Shown in pieces: positions 20,207 through 30,500 of a DNA stretch of 64,000 nt. Location of the stretch: contig NZ_CP036265.1 of the NCBI RefSeq assembly GCF_007743815.1, positions 5,153,823 through 5,217,822 on the forward strand, given 5' to 3'. The position numbers and the translations under genes are program-made. Each line of letters begins with the position of its first letter. Position 1 is the stretch's first letter. The notes beneath the pieces are model-generated. The model made no database searches. It saw only the letters and a list, made by a program, of their open reading frames with translations, and was not told where the DNA came from. The stretch is from Alienimonas californiensis. Its GTDB lineage: Bacteria > Planctomycetota > Planctomycetia > Planctomycetales > Planctomycetaceae.

Positions 20207-20770
20207 GTGGCCGCCAGCTTTAATCGCGTCATCCTCATGGGGAACCTCACCCGGGACCCCGAGGTGCGGTATATCCCCAGCGGGATGGCGGTGTGCGACC
20301 TCGGCGTGGCCGTGAATCGGTCCTGGTACGACAAGCAGTCCAACTCCCGCAAAGAGGAGGTGACGTTCGTGGACGTCACTCTGTGGGGCCGGACCGCGGA
20401 GATCGCCGGCGAGTACCTGTCGAAGGGCCGCAGCGTCCATATCGAGGGCTACCTCAAGATGGAGGAGTGGCAGGATAAGACCTCCGGCCAGAAGCGGTCC
20501 AAGCTGAAGGTCGTGGCCGACAGCATGCAGATGGTCGGCGGCCGCGGGGACGACAACAGCGGTGGTGGTGGCGGCGGCGGCGGCGGCGGACGTGCCTCCG
20601 GGGGGGGTTCGGCCGGCGGCTACCAGCGCGGCAACCGCGGCGGCGGGGGCGGCGGCGGCGGGCGGCAGTCCTCCGGCGACGACTTCGGCGGCTCCTCCGA
20701 CGGCCCGGCCGACGACTACTACGATCAGGGCGCCCCCGCCGACCTCGGCGACGACGAAGTGCCCTTCTGA
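20207..20770 (+). CDS. ssb: Single-stranded DNA-binding protein
   Basis: 187 residues from GTG at 20207. The OB-fold opens [20 protein letters not shown] and includes [20 protein letters not shown]. It is followed by a Gly-rich linker (about residues 115-165, with runs of eight or more Gly) and the acidic tip DLGDDEVPF, which recruits replication and repair proteins. It acts with the DnaB helicase encoded 1.1 kb downstream. The Gly-rich linker is a low-complexity GGC tract in DNA and should not be taken for a separate repeat element. Confidence 0.97.
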   Translation: MAASFNRVILMGNLTRDPEVRYIPSGMAVCDLGVAVNRSWYDKQSNSRKEEVTFVDVTLWGRTAEIAGEYLSKGRSVHIEGYLKMEEWQDKTSGQKRSKLKVVADSMQMVGGRGDDNSGGGGGGGGGGRASGGGSAGGYQRGNRGGGGGGGGRQSSGDDFGGSSDGPADDYYDQGAPADLGDDEVPF

Positions 20771-20872
20771 CGAACCGCTCCCCGACCGACGTTCCGCCGA
20801 CGTCCCCAGAGTTTTCCCGCCGGCCGTCGCCGCGCCTTCCCGATCAACACCCTCACGTTCGCTGACGCTCCG

Positions 20873-21397
20873 ATGACCTCCCCCACCAAGAAACGCGCCC
20901 GTACCTCCCGCAAAGGGGTCGGCGGGTCCAGCAACTCCTACGTCGAAGTGCTGCTCGCCGAGCCGATCGTCGGTCAGGGCGACCGCGGCGAGATCGTCCG
21001 CGTGCGGCCCGGCTACGCCCGCAACTACCTGTTGCCGATGGGCCTGGCCACCGTCGCCACGGAGAACAACAAGCGCCAGGTCGCCAAGCACCAGGAGCGG
21101 GTCAACCAGATCGAGGGCGAACGCCTCAAGACTCTCAAGACGACCGCCGATTCGCTGGGCCGCTACAGCGTGACCCTCGAGGCGAACGCCAACGAGGAAG
21201 GCCACCTGTACGGCTCCATCGTGCAGACGGACATCTCCAAGGCCCTCAAGGAGGCCAGCTTCAAGGTCGAACCGGACCAGGTGAAGCTCGAAGGTCCGCT
21301 GAAGGAACTGGGCATGTACACCGTGAAGATCGAGCTGCACGAGAAGGCCAAGGCCGACGTCAAGGTCTGGGTCGTCCCGGCCGCGTCCAAGGGCTGA
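20873..21397 (+). CDS. rplI: 50S ribosomal protein L9
   Basis: 174 residues. The N-terminal rRNA-binding domain begins at about residue 23 (VEVLLAEPIVGQGDRGEIV, then VRPGYARNYLLPMGLA), joined by the long charged helix RQVAKHQERVNQIEGERLKTL to the C-terminal domain (GHLYGSIVQTDISKAL). About 22 basic residues precede the family start, an unusual extension. The start ATG is at 20873. Its stop is 2 bp before the next ATG, so the downstream DUF7660-like gene is probably translated with it. Confidence 0.96.
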   Translation: MTSPTKKRARTSRKGVGGSSNSYVEVLLAEPIVGQGDRGEIVRVRPGYARNYLLPMGLATVATENNKRQVAKHQERVNQIEGERLKTLKTTADSLGRYSVTLEANANEEGHLYGSIVQTDISKALKEASFKVEPDQVKLEGPLKELGMYTVKIELHEKAKADVKVWVVPAASKG

Positions 21398-21399
21398 CG

Positions 21400-21846
21400 A
21401 TGTCGGCCGCGTCCGCCCGCCGGTCGCCCCCGCCGGAGTCGGGCGGGGTGCGGTCCCGGGCGGAGTTCGCGGCGTTCCTCGGCGTCCTTCGTTCGGACCT
21501 GGAGGAGAGACCGGAGGGGTGGGAGAACGTCTCGCTGGAGGCGCTCCTCGAAGCCTTCGCGGCCGTCGCTCTGGACGCCCCCGGCGGGGCGGCGAACGGC
21601 GGGTGCGCCGACGTGGAGACGCCGTCGTGGTCGCTCTTCGCCCGGCTGGTCGCGACGGCGACGGTCTACGAGGAGAGTGCCGCGGCCGCACGGACTGGCG
21701 CGATCGTGCGGCCGGTCGGGCGAATCCCGTGCCGGGGAGGCGGTGAACCTGTGTTCCCGCCGCCCGTCGGCCGACCTAGAACGAACGGCCCCGGCCGGGC
21801 ACCCCTTCTCGGGACCACCGGCGCCGGAAGCCGCCCGCCGTCCTGA
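21400..21846 (+). CDS. DUF7660-like protein between rplI and dnaB
   Basis: 148 residues. SRAEFAAFLGVLRSDLEE, GWENVSLEALLEAFAAVALD and PSWSLFARLVATATVYE follow the layout of DUF7660-type proteins (short helix, W-x-N, leucine helix, PSW, terminal YE). That family's function is unknown. The natural family end is near residue 93; the remaining 55 residues are Pro/Gly/Arg-rich and look like read-through, so a frameshift or lost stop is possible. The 2-bp spacing from rplI suggests translational coupling. The identification is by pattern only. Confidence 0.55.
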   Translation: MSAASARRSPPPESGGVRSRAEFAAFLGVLRSDLEERPEGWENVSLEALLEAFAAVALDAPGGAANGGCADVETPSWSLFARLVATATVYEESAAAARTGAIVRPVGRIPCRGGGEPVFPPPVGRPRTNGPGRAPLLGTTGAGSRPPS

Positions 21847-21863
21847 CAGGAACGTTCGCCTCG

Positions 21864-23321
21864 ATGTCCGACCGCTTCGACTCCGCCCCTGCCCCCTGGG
21901 ACGCTGCCGGCGGTTCGAACCTTCCCTCCAAACGGAAGGGGAAGGACGGCCGGCCCGAGCCGATCGACCGCACCGGTGCCCTGCCGCCGCAGAACCTGGA
22001 TGCCGAACGCGGCGTGCTGGGCAGTCTGCTGTTGATGAACGAGGCGATCGACGACGTCGCCGAGTTCCTCACCGCGGACCACTTTTACAGCGATCGTCAC
22101 CGGGCGATCTACGAGGCGATCCTCAAGCTGTCCGAGGCCGGCGCCCGGGGCATCGACCTCGTCACCGTCGCCGACAAGCTCGCCCAGACCGGCAAGCTGG
22201 AGGACGCCGGCGGGCTCGTCTACCTGGACGAGGTGCTCACCAGCGTCCCGCACGCGGCCCACGCCAAGTACTACGCGGAGATCGTCCGCGAGAAGGCCGT
22301 CCAGCGGACGCTGATCTACGCCTGCACCGAGGTGCTCAGTGAGTGCTACGACTCCTCCCGCCCCGTTCAGGAGGTGCTGGACAGCGCGGAGCAGAAGATC
22401 TTCGCCATCTCTGAGCAGCAGGACGGCGGCGACAAAATCGCCATCGACCAGATCCTGCAGATGGCCTGGGACCGCATCGAGGAGCGGGCCAACAGCGACG
22501 GCGACGCCACCGGCCTGCCGACCGGCTTCCTCGACCTCGACCAGAAGACCAACGGATTCCAGCCGGCGGAGCTGATCATCCTCGCCGCCCGCCCCTCGAT
22601 GGGCAAAACGGCGCTGGTCTGTAACTTCGCCGAGGCGATCGCGGACAAGACCGGCAAGGGCGTGCTCCTGTTCAGCTTGGAACAGAGCAAGCTGGAACTG
22701 GCGGAGCGGTTCCTCTGCATCCGGGCCCGGGTGAACGGCCACAAACTGCGGGCCGCCGACTTCGACGACGCCGAGCGGCACCGCCTGATGGTCGCCAGCG
22801 GCGAGTTGAACGAGATGCCGCTGTTCATCGACGACAAACCCGGCCGCACCGTCTCGCAGATCGCCGCGATCGCCCGGCGGCTCAAACGGCAGAGCGACCT
22901 CGGGATCATCATCGTCGACTACCTCCAGCTCGTGGAGCCGGAGGACAAGAAGGTGCCCCGCGAACAGCAGATCGCGTTTATCTCCCGGCGGCTGAAGTTC
23001 ATCGCCAAAGAGTTGGACATCCCCGTCATCGCGCTGGCCCAGTTGAACCGCGGCGTCGAGCTGCGCGAGGACAAGCGGCCCCGGCTGGCGGACCTGCGGG
23101 AATCCGGCGCCATCGAACAGGACGCCGACCTGATCGCCTTCCTGCACCGCCCGGAGATGTACGACGCAGAGGACCGGCCCGGCGAGGCGGAGATCGTGAT
23201 CGCCAAGCACCGCAGCGGCCCGACCGGCATCGTCACGCTGACATGGCGGGCGGAGTGCATGCGGTTCGAAGACTTCGCCGGCACCGCCGGCCCGGACTAC
23301 GCGGTGTCCGAGGGCTTCTGA
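21864..23321 (+). CDS. dnaB: Replicative DNA helicase DnaB
   Basis: 485 residues. The N-terminal collar domain starts at about residue 38 (GALPPQNLDAERGVLGSLLL), a RecA-like motor follows with Walker A ARPSMGKTALV, and Walker B is IIIVDYLQLVEP. The arginine-finger region is ALAQLNRGVELREDKRPRLAD followed by RESGAIEQDAD. It unwinds the fork as a hexamer. The first 35 residues are unstructured. Position at the end of an rpsF-ssb-rplI group is classical. A weak hairpin follows the stop. Confidence 0.97.
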   Translation: MSDRFDSAPAPWDAAGGSNLPSKRKGKDGRPEPIDRTGALPPQNLDAERGVLGSLLLMNEAIDDVAEFLTADHFYSDRHRAIYEAILKLSEAGARGIDLVTVADKLAQTGKLEDAGGLVYLDEVLTSVPHAAHAKYYAEIVREKAVQRTLIYACTEVLSECYDSSRPVQEVLDSAEQKIFAISEQQDGGDKIAIDQILQMAWDRIEERANSDGDATGLPTGFLDLDQKTNGFQPAELIILAARPSMGKTALVCNFAEAIADKTGKGVLLFSLEQSKLELAERFLCIRARVNGHKLRAADFDDAERHRLMVASGELNEMPLFIDDKPGRTVSQIAAIARRLKRQSDLGIIIVDYLQLVEPEDKKVPREQQIAFISRRLKFIAKELDIPVIALAQLNRGVELREDKRPRLADLRESGAIEQDADLIAFLHRPEMYDAEDRPGEAEIVIAKHRSGPTGIVTLTWRAECMRFEDFAGTAGPDYAVSEGF

Positions 23322-23324
23322 GCG

Positions 23325-23353
23325 CCCGCCGCCGGGCTCGCCTGAGCGGCGGG
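23325..23353 (+). terminator. Possible hairpin terminator after dnaB
   Basis: CCCGCCG pairs with CGGCGGG over a 15-nt loop immediately after the stop codon. No U-tract follows, so the call is weak. Confidence 0.3.
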
Positions 23354-23475
23354 TGCGGGTCGTCCCCGCGGACGGCTCCCCACCGGCGGGCGCGTCGGTC
23401 TGCGGTGTCCGCCGTGACGGGCGGCGGCGACGGTGGGGTCTCATCCTCCCTGAGCCCCCGCCCCGAAACGCACCG

Positions 23476-24642
23476 ATGAAAGCCGTCACCTGGCACGGAA
23501 AGCACGACGTCCGCACCGAAACGGTGGAGGATCCGAAGATCCTCGACCCGAACGACGTCCTGCTGAAGGTCACCAGCACTGCGATCTGCGGGTCGGACCT
23601 GCACCTCTACGCCGGCAGCATCCCGGAGATGCGCAGCGGCGACGTGCTGGGGCATGAGTTCATGGGCGAGGTCGTGGAGACCGGCGCCAACGTCTCCCGC
23701 ATCAAGAAGGGGCAGCGGGTCGTCGTGCCGTTCTGCATCGCCTGCGGGGAGTGCTACTTCTGCAAGCACGACCAGACGAGCCTCTGCGACAACACGAACC
23801 CGGACGCCCACAAGGTCGAAGAACTGTACGGCTACAGCGGTTCCGGGCTGTTCGGCTACAGCCACCTGTTCGGCGGCTACGCCGGCGGGCAGGCGGAGTA
23901 CGTGCGGGTCCCGCACGCGGACGTCGGCTGTTACGTGATTCCGAACGGCATCCCGGACGAACAGGTGCTGTTCCTCACGGACATCTTCCCCACCGGCTAT
24001 CAGGCCGCGGATCAGTGCGATCTGAAAGGCGGGGAGACGGTCGCGATCTGGGGCGCCGGACCGGTCGGACTGTTCGCCGCCCTCTCCTGCAAGTTGCTGG
24101 GGGCGGGACGGGTGGTCGTGATCGACCGCATCCCGTTCCGGCTGGAGATGGCCCGGGAGAAAGTCGGCGTGGAAACGCTGCACCTGGACAAGGACGATAT
24201 CTACGAGCGCCTCCGCGAGATCACCGACGGCCGCGGGCCGGACTGCTGCATCGACGCCGTTGGCCTCGACGCCCACGGCACCAGTCTGCACGAGATGTAC
24301 GACAAGGTCAAGCGGGCCGTCGGTCTGGAAACTGACGACGGCACGGCGTTGCGGCAGGCGATTAACTGCTGCCGCAAGGGCGGCGTCGTCAGCGTCCCTG
24401 GCGTCTACGGCGGCGTGGTCGACAAGTACCCGATCGGTGCCCAGTTCGGCAAAGCGTTGCGGATGATCGGCGGCCAGACCCACGTCCACCGCTACCTCGA
24501 TCGGCTGTTCGACCACGTCCAGAACGGCGTGGACGCCAGCTTCCCCATCACCCACCGGGCCAGCCTCGACGAGGCGTCGGACCTCTACGAGACCTTCCGC
24601 ACCAAGGAGGACGAGTGCGTGAAGGTCGTGATGAGGCCCTGA
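23476..24642 (+). CDS. Zinc-dependent alcohol dehydrogenase (formaldehyde dehydrogenase-like)
   Basis: 388 residues. Catalytic Zn segment ICGSDLHLYAG and GHEFMGEVVETG; structural Zn cluster CIACGECYFCKHDQTSLC with four Cys; NAD-binding AIWGAGPVGLFAALS. The insert around NTNPDAHKVEELYG and the length resemble the glutathione-independent formaldehyde dehydrogenase branch, which would oxidise an alcohol or aldehyde adduct with NAD. Substrate is uncertain. The ATG at 23476 matches the family start MKAVTWHGKHDV. It converges on the sulfatase with only 6 bp between stops. Confidence 0.9.
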   Translation: MKAVTWHGKHDVRTETVEDPKILDPNDVLLKVTSTAICGSDLHLYAGSIPEMRSGDVLGHEFMGEVVETGANVSRIKKGQRVVVPFCIACGECYFCKHDQTSLCDNTNPDAHKVEELYGYSGSGLFGYSHLFGGYAGGQAEYVRVPHADVGCYVIPNGIPDEQVLFLTDIFPTGYQAADQCDLKGGETVAIWGAGPVGLFAALSCKLLGAGRVVVIDRIPFRLEMAREKVGVETLHLDKDDIYERLREITDGRGPDCCIDAVGLDAHGTSLHEMYDKVKRAVGLETDDGTALRQAINCCRKGGVVSVPGVYGGVVDKYPIGAQFGKALRMIGGQTHVHRYLDRLFDHVQNGVDASFPITHRASLDEASDLYETFRTKEDECVKVVMRP

Positions 24643-24648
24643 GCGCCG

Positions 24649-26265
24649 CTACCGGTCCCGCTGTTGGTTCAGGAACTGGTACATGTTGAATCGTTCCGGG
24701 AAGGCCACGCCGGTCGCCGTCGCCCACTTCTCCCAGCGGGCGGCGAGGTCGGCAACGCGGTCCGGCTCGGCGGCGGCGAGGTCGTGCATTTCCGTGCGAT
24801 CGACCGCCAGATCGTACAGCTCCCACGGCTGGCCGTACTCGCGGACCAGTTTCCAATCGCCGTCCCGCACCGCGGCGTTGCCCTCGTGCTCCCAGAAGAG
24901 CGGTTCGTCGTGAATCGGGCCGGGCTCGCCGGTCAGGAGGGGCGTCAGTGAGGCCCCGGCGTGCGGTGGGGCGTTCGCGGGATAGGTCGCCCCGGCCAGA
25001 TCGACCGCCGTCGCCATCACGTCCGGCAGGTAGGCCAGTTCCCGTACGAAGCCGCCGCGGCGGTCGGCGGCGATCGCCGCGGGCCAGTGGGCGATCAGCG
25101 GGGTGCAGGCGCCGCCCTCATGGACGAAGTGCTTGTAGAGGCGAAAGGGCGTGTTGCAGGCGTTCGCCCAGGCCAGCCCCAGTCGGGGTCCGTCCGTGGT
25201 CCGCAGCGGCGGATTGCGGATCGTCGCCTCCGTCCCGCTGCCCAAGCGTCCGCCCTCCTGACAGGCGCCGTTGTCGGAGAGAAACAGGATCAGCGTGTTC
25301 TCCAATTCGCCGGTCCGCTCCAGATGGGCGACCAACGAGCCGACGTTCTCGTCGATCGCCGCGAGGCAGCCGGCGTAGGCGGCCATGCGGGCGTCGAGGT
25401 CGTCGCGCTGTTTGTCCGTCAGGCTCTCCCACTCCGGGCCGACCAGCGGGGCCGGGTCGAACTCGCCTTCGAACAGCCCCAGTTCCTGCTGCTTCGCCAA
25501 CCGCCCGGCCCGCACCGCGGCCCAGCCGTCTTTGTAGCGGCCGCGGTAGCGTTCGAAGTCCTCGACCTTGGGGTTCAGCGGCCAGTGGGGGGCGTTGTAG
25601 GCGAGGTACAGAAAGAACGGCCGGTCGCCGTCGGTTTCCCCCGTCTCCTGCAGGAAGTCGATCGCCCGGTCGGTGAAGGCGTCGGTGGCGTAGAAGTCCG
25701 GGCCGGTGGCGACGGGGTCGTTCCCCTCGGTCAGCCCGCGGTCGCCGCCGGGCTCGAAGTAGTTGAAGGCCCCGCTGAGCCCGCCGTAGTAGCGGTCGAA
25801 GCCGCGTTGCAGCGGCCAGCACTCGCGGCGGTCCACGCCCAGATGCCACTTGCCGGTCATCAGCGTGCGATACCCAGCGGGCCGCAGGACCTCGGGGATC
25901 GTGACGCATTCGTCGTTCAGATAGCCCTGATACGGTCCCTCGATGCCCAGCGGCTGGCCGGGCGGGGCCGTCATGTGGCCGATGCCGGTCTGATGCGGGT
26001 GCAGGCCGGTCAGCAGGCTGGCCCGCGTCGGGCAGCACCGGCCGCTGTTGTAGAACTCCGTGAACCGCAGCCCGTTCGCGGCGAGGGCATCGATGTGCGG
26101 CGTGGCGATCTCCGAGCCGTAGCAGCCGACGTCCGAGAACCCCATGTCGTCCACGAGGATCACGACGAGGTTCGGCCGTTCCGCGGCGTCTCCCGCCCCC
26201 GCCGGGGCCGCCGGGGCCGACCACAGGGCCGTGACGGCCACGAGCCACAAACGGGGACGTTGCAT
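24649..26265 (-). CDS. Exported formylglycine-type sulfatase
   Basis: 538 residues with a signal peptide (residues 1-25, core LWLVAVTALWSAPAAPAGA). Metal-binding VVILVDDMGFSDVGCYG near residue 35; active-site motif CCPTRASLLTG, in which Cys77 of C-x-P-x-R is the residue converted to formylglycine by a sulfatase-modifying enzyme. TGKWHLG and LFLSDNGA supply further active-site residues. It is an arylsulfatase A-type enzyme removing sulfate from carbohydrates in the periplasm or outside. The start is the ATG at 26265. It follows galM by 50 bp on the same strand. Confidence 0.94.
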   Translation of the reverse strand: MQRPRLWLVAVTALWSAPAAPAGAGDAAERPNLVVILVDDMGFSDVGCYGSEIATPHIDALAANGLRFTEFYNSGRCCPTRASLLTGLHPHQTGIGHMTAPPGQPLGIEGPYQGYLNDECVTIPEVLRPAGYRTLMTGKWHLGVDRRECWPLQRGFDRYYGGLSGAFNYFEPGGDRGLTEGNDPVATGPDFYATDAFTDRAIDFLQETGETDGDRPFFLYLAYNAPHWPLNPKVEDFERYRGRYKDGWAAVRAGRLAKQQELGLFEGEFDPAPLVGPEWESLTDKQRDDLDARMAAYAGCLAAIDENVGSLVAHLERTGELENTLILFLSDNGACQEGGRLGSGTEATIRNPPLRTTDGPRLGLAWANACNTPFRLYKHFVHEGGACTPLIAHWPAAIAADRRGGFVRELAYLPDVMATAVDLAGATYPANAPPHAGASLTPLLTGEPGPIHDEPLFWEHEGNAAVRDGDWKLVREYGQPWELYDLAVDRTEMHDLAAAEPDRVADLAARWEKWATATGVAFPERFNMYQFLNQQRDR

Positions 26266-26315
26266 AAACCTGATCAGCGGGCGGGAGCGACGGGACGGAG
26301 CAGTCGACGCGAAGC

Positions 26316-27488
26316 TCACTCCGCGGCGTCGGTGGTGAAGCGGAAGGTCGTGGTGGACTTCAGCGTCTCGCCGGGCTTCAGGATCGTGGAGGGAAACTCC
26401 GGCTGGTTGGGGCTGTCGGGGTAGTGCTGCGTCTCCAGACAGAAGGCCCCGCGGTGTTCGTACGGCCGGCCGCTGGTCCCGACGATCGAACCGTCGAGGA
26501 AGTTGCCGGTGTAAACCTGCACGCCCGGTTCGGTGGTCTTCACCTCCAACACCCGGCCGGTCAGCGGTTCGTGAACCCGGGCGGCGAGCGTCAGTTCGTC
26601 CTCGCCGGCGTCGCCGCGGTTCAGTACGAAGTTGTGGTCGTAGCCGCCGCCGATCGTGAGTTGCTCGTCGTCGGCGGCGATTTCTTCGCCGATCGGCTTG
26701 CCGGCGGTGAAGTCGAAGGGCGTGCCCTTCACCGCGGCCAACTCGCCGGTGGGGATGAGGGTCTCTTCGACGGGGGTGAAGCGATCCGCGTTGAGCGTCA
26801 GTTCGTGCCCCAGCACGTCGCCGGCGCCTTCGCCTTTGAGGTTGAAATAGGTGTGTTGGGTGAGGTTCACCGGCGTGGCCTTGGTGGTCGTCGCGTGGTA
26901 GCGGACCGTCAGCGTGTCGCCGTCTAAGGTGTAGGCGACGGTGGCGGTGAGGGCGCCGGGGTAACCCTGCTCCCCGTCGGCGGCGGTGTATTGAAAGACC
27001 ACTGTGTTCCCGACCGTCAGGCCGTCGAACGCCGACGCCGCCTCCATCGTCCCCGTCCCCGGGACGAGCGTTTCCCACCGCACGCGGTCGAAGCCGACGT
27101 TGCCGCCGTGCAGGCTGTTCGGGCCGTTGTTCTTCGGCAGTTCGTAGGTCTCGCCGTCGAGTTCGAACTCGCCGCCGGCGATGCGGTTGCCGTAGCGGCC
27201 GACGACGGCCCCGAAGTACGGGTTCTGCCCGCTCTGCACGGCGTCGATCCAGTCGGACAGCTCCGGCCCGTGGCCGAGCGCCACGTTCACCCGGTTCCCC
27301 TCCCGGTCCGGGCACTCGATCGAGAGGATGCGGGCGCCGTAGTTCGTGACCTTCACCGTCACCCCGGAGCCGCTGTCCAGCGTGTAGACGCGGAAGGCGT
27401 CGGCAGGTTCGGAGGTCACAGGTTGAGCGGGCGCTGCGGGGACGGCCGCCGCGAACAGGGCGGCGGCGAGGAGCGGACGGGAGATCAT
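26316..27488 (-). CDS. galM: Exported aldose 1-epimerase (mutarotase)
   Basis: 390 residues. Signal peptide residues 1-21 (LLAAALFAAAVPAAPAQ). GalM fold with TNYGARILSIECPDREG, VVGRYGNRIAGG, NNGPNSLHGGNVGFD (substrate/catalytic His region), QHTYFNLKGEG and GGGYDHNFVL; a Glu for catalysis is expected in the C-terminal segment near YEHRGAFCLETQ. It interconverts alpha and beta anomers of hexoses. The signal peptide implies that it works outside the cytoplasm, compatible with the downstream sulfatase acting on the same glycans. A TACCGT -10-like hexamer lies about 30 nt upstream. Confidence 0.93.
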   Translation of the reverse strand: MISRPLLAAALFAAAVPAAPAQPVTSEPADAFRVYTLDSGSGVTVKVTNYGARILSIECPDREGNRVNVALGHGPELSDWIDAVQSGQNPYFGAVVGRYGNRIAGGEFELDGETYELPKNNGPNSLHGGNVGFDRVRWETLVPGTGTMEAASAFDGLTVGNTVVFQYTAADGEQGYPGALTATVAYTLDGDTLTVRYHATTTKATPVNLTQHTYFNLKGEGAGDVLGHELTLNADRFTPVEETLIPTGELAAVKGTPFDFTAGKPIGEEIAADDEQLTIGGGYDHNFVLNRGDAGEDELTLAARVHEPLTGRVLEVKTTEPGVQVYTGNFLDGSIVGTSGRPYEHRGAFCLETQHYPDSPNQPEFPSTILKPGETLKSTTTFRFTTDAAE

Positions 27489-27518
27489 CGAGAACTCTCG
27501 GGAAGGGCGAACGCGGCC

Positions 27519-27524
27519 ACGGTA
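27519..27524 (-). promoter_or_regulatory. -10-like TACCGT upstream of galM
   Basis: GTTACCGT on the minus strand; predicted transcript start is near 27512, about 24 nt before the galM ATG. It would serve galM and the sulfatase. Confidence 0.35.
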
Positions 27525-27576
27525 ACGCCCCCCCGCCCCGGACGCATGCGTCCCCCTCGATCCCCGTTCCGACGGC

Positions 27577-30500
27577 CTATTCGCCCTTCCGCGGCCCCGG
27601 GGCTTTGGCGGCGCCGGGGGCGAAGCCGCGGCGCATCGTGTTCTCCGTCACGTTGACCGGAACGAGGAACTGGAGCAGGTAGTCCGGGCCGCCGGCCTTG
27701 CTGCCGACGCCGCTGAGCTTGAAGCCGCCGAAGGGCTGGCGGTTCACCAGTGCCCCGGTGCAGCCGCGGTTCAGGTAGATGTTGCCGGCGATCAACTCCC
27801 GCCGGGCGGTCGCGAGGTTCTCCGGGGAACGGCTGAATACGCCGGCGGTCAGGGCGTAGTCGGTGGCGTTCGCCTTCTCGATCGCCTCGGCGAAGGTCTT
27901 CACCTTGATGACGGCGAGGACCGGGCCGAACAGTTCCTCGTTCGCCAGCGGGTCGTCCTGGGAGACGCCGGCGTAGACCTGCGGATTGACGTAGTGGCCC
28001 TTCGCGGGGACGTCGGCCCCCGGTTCGACCGTCGCGGCCAGCTCCACTTCTTCGCCGAGGTTCTTGAGGGCCTTGGCGATGCGGGCCTGGGAGGTCGCGT
28101 CGATCACCGGGCCGACCTGCGTGCCGGGGTCCTTCGGCAGACCGACCTGCAGGCTGGCGACGGCTCCCTTGAGGCGCTTCATGAAATCGTCGTAGGCCTC
28201 CGACAGCACGATCGCCCGGCTGCACGCGCTGCACTTCTGGCCGGCGTAGTCGAAGGCGCTGTGCAGCACGCCGAGGACGGCTTCGTCCAGGTCGGCGTCG
28301 TTGTCGACAAGAATTGCATTTTTGCCCCCCATCTCCGCGATCACGGTTTTGACGTGATCCTGACCGGCCGGGGTCTTGGCGGCCTCGGCGTTGATGGCCA
28401 GACCCACCTCGCGGCTGCCGGTGAAGGCGACGATCGAGACGTCCGGGTTCGTCACCAGCGGCGGGCCGATCAGTTCGCCGTCGCCGGGCAGGTAGTTCAC
28501 CACGCCGTCCGGGATGCCGGCGTCCCGCAGGACATCCATCAGCAGGGCGCCGACGACGGGACTCTGCTCCGCCGGCTTCATCACGACGGTGTTGCCCGTC
28601 GCCAAGGCGGCGGCCGTCATGCCCGTGAGGATCGCCAGCGGGAAGTTCCACGGGGCGATCACCACCGCCACGCCGCGGGGGCGGTAGGAGAGCACGTTGT
28701 GCTCGCCCGGCACGTCGACGACGCGGCCCTCGGCGAGGGTCCGCATCTGCTGGGCGTAGTAGTTGAGGAAGTCGATCGCCTCGGCGACGTCGGCGTCCGC
28801 TTCGCCCCACGGCTTGCCGACCTCCCGCACGATCCACGCGGCGAGTTCGAACCGGCGGTGCTTCATTCCCTCCGCGGCGAGTTCGAGGTATTCGCAGCGG
28901 TGCTGGGCGCCGGTGCGCATCCAGCCGGGGAAGGCCTTCTTGGCGGCGTCGACGGCGTCCGCGGCGTCGCGGGGGGTGGCCGCGGGCGCCTTGCCGATGA
29001 TCGTCACGCCGTCCGCCGGGTCGCGGGAGACGAGGTTCAGGTTCGGCTGCACGCTGCGGCCGTTGATGACCAGCGAGTACTCCCCGCCCAGTTGCTCCTC
29101 GACCTGAGCCAGCGCGGCCAGCATCGCCTCGCGGTTCTCGGCGATGGCGAAGTCGGTCAGCGGTTCGTTGGCGAAGCCGCCGTGCGGGGGGTTGGTTTCC
29201 AACTGCTCGGGGGGTTCTTGGTCGCCGGCGGTCACGGGGTTCATGAAGAGGACGGAGGGGTCGGCGGCGGGGTCGTGAGCGTGACGGACGAACGAGTCGT
29301 TCGAGCTGTTTTCGAGCAATCGGCGGACGAGGTACGCCATCCCGGGGATTGGCTCCCCGAACGGCGTGTAAATGCGGACGCGGCGGCCGACGTCGCGGTA
29401 GGCCTCCGCCTGCTCCCCGGCCATGCCGTAGAGCATCTGCACCTCCCAGGCGTCGTTCGGCACCTCCAGGGCCTCGGCGACGGCCTCGGCGTGGGAGAGG
29501 CTCCGCAGGTTGTGCGAGGCGATCGCCGGCCGCAGCGTTTCGTAGTGGGCCATCAGGAACCGGGTGCAGCGCTCGAAGCAGGCGTCGCTGTCCGGCTTGC
29601 GGGTGAACACCGGCACCGGCCAGCCGCGGGCGGCCGCGGTGACGGTTTCGTAGTCCCAGTAGGCGCCCTTCACCAGCCGCACGGTGATCGGCGTGCCGCG
29701 ACGCTCGGTCCACTTGAGCAGATCGTCCAGGTCCTGCTCCGCATCCCGCAGATAGGCCTGAATGACCAGTCCGGCGTTCGGCCAGGCGCTGAACTCGTCC
29801 TCCGTCAGCACCCGTTTGGCGATGTCGAGCGTGATCGTCTTGTAGGAGTACTGCTCCATGTCGAAGTTGACGAACGCCCCGTGCTTCTGGGCGGCCCGCA
29901 GGATCGGGCGGAGCCGCTTCGCCACCCCTTCGTAGGTGCCCTCCGGGTCCGCCGGGTTGAACCGGGGGAACAGCGCCGACAGCTTCAGCGAGACGTTCAC
30001 CCGGGGGATCGGGCCGACGTGGTCGGTGTCGGTCGGCTCGTTCTCCGGCCAGGCGTTGACGCTCTCGGCCAGCCCGGCGATCAGGTCGAGGTATTGCCGC
30101 TGGTATTGATCCGCCTCGGCGTCGGAGACGACCGCTTCGCCCAGCAGGTCGAGGGTGAAGGCGAAGCCGTCGCGTCGCAGTTGGCGGACCGTCTTGAGCA
30201 CCTCGGGGACGGTTTCGCCGGCGATGAAGCGTTCGGCCATCTGCCGGGCGTTCCAGCGGGCGCCCACGGCGAGGGCTTTGCCGACCATGCTGTTCGGGTC
30301 CCCGGCCAGCGCCAGCCGGGCCGGGGCCGGCAGGCGGGAGACGTCCGTGAAGTACTCCCGCAGGTGCTTGGTGACGGCGCGGTGCGTCCGCAGGGTGGGC
30401 AGCACGTCCACGAAGCGGAACGCCTGCACTTTCAGGCCCTCGTCGCCCATGGCCCATTCCATCAGGCGGTCGTCCCAGAACCGCTTGGAGAACATTGAGG

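Noticed and set aside
20560-20665. GGC-rich tract as a repeat element
   Set aside because: It encodes the Gly-rich linker of SSB.
26266-27315. Extension of the sulfatase frame over galM to give 888 residues
   Set aside because: The extra part is antisense-like noise in another frame of galM; a good signal peptide begins at the ATG 26265.
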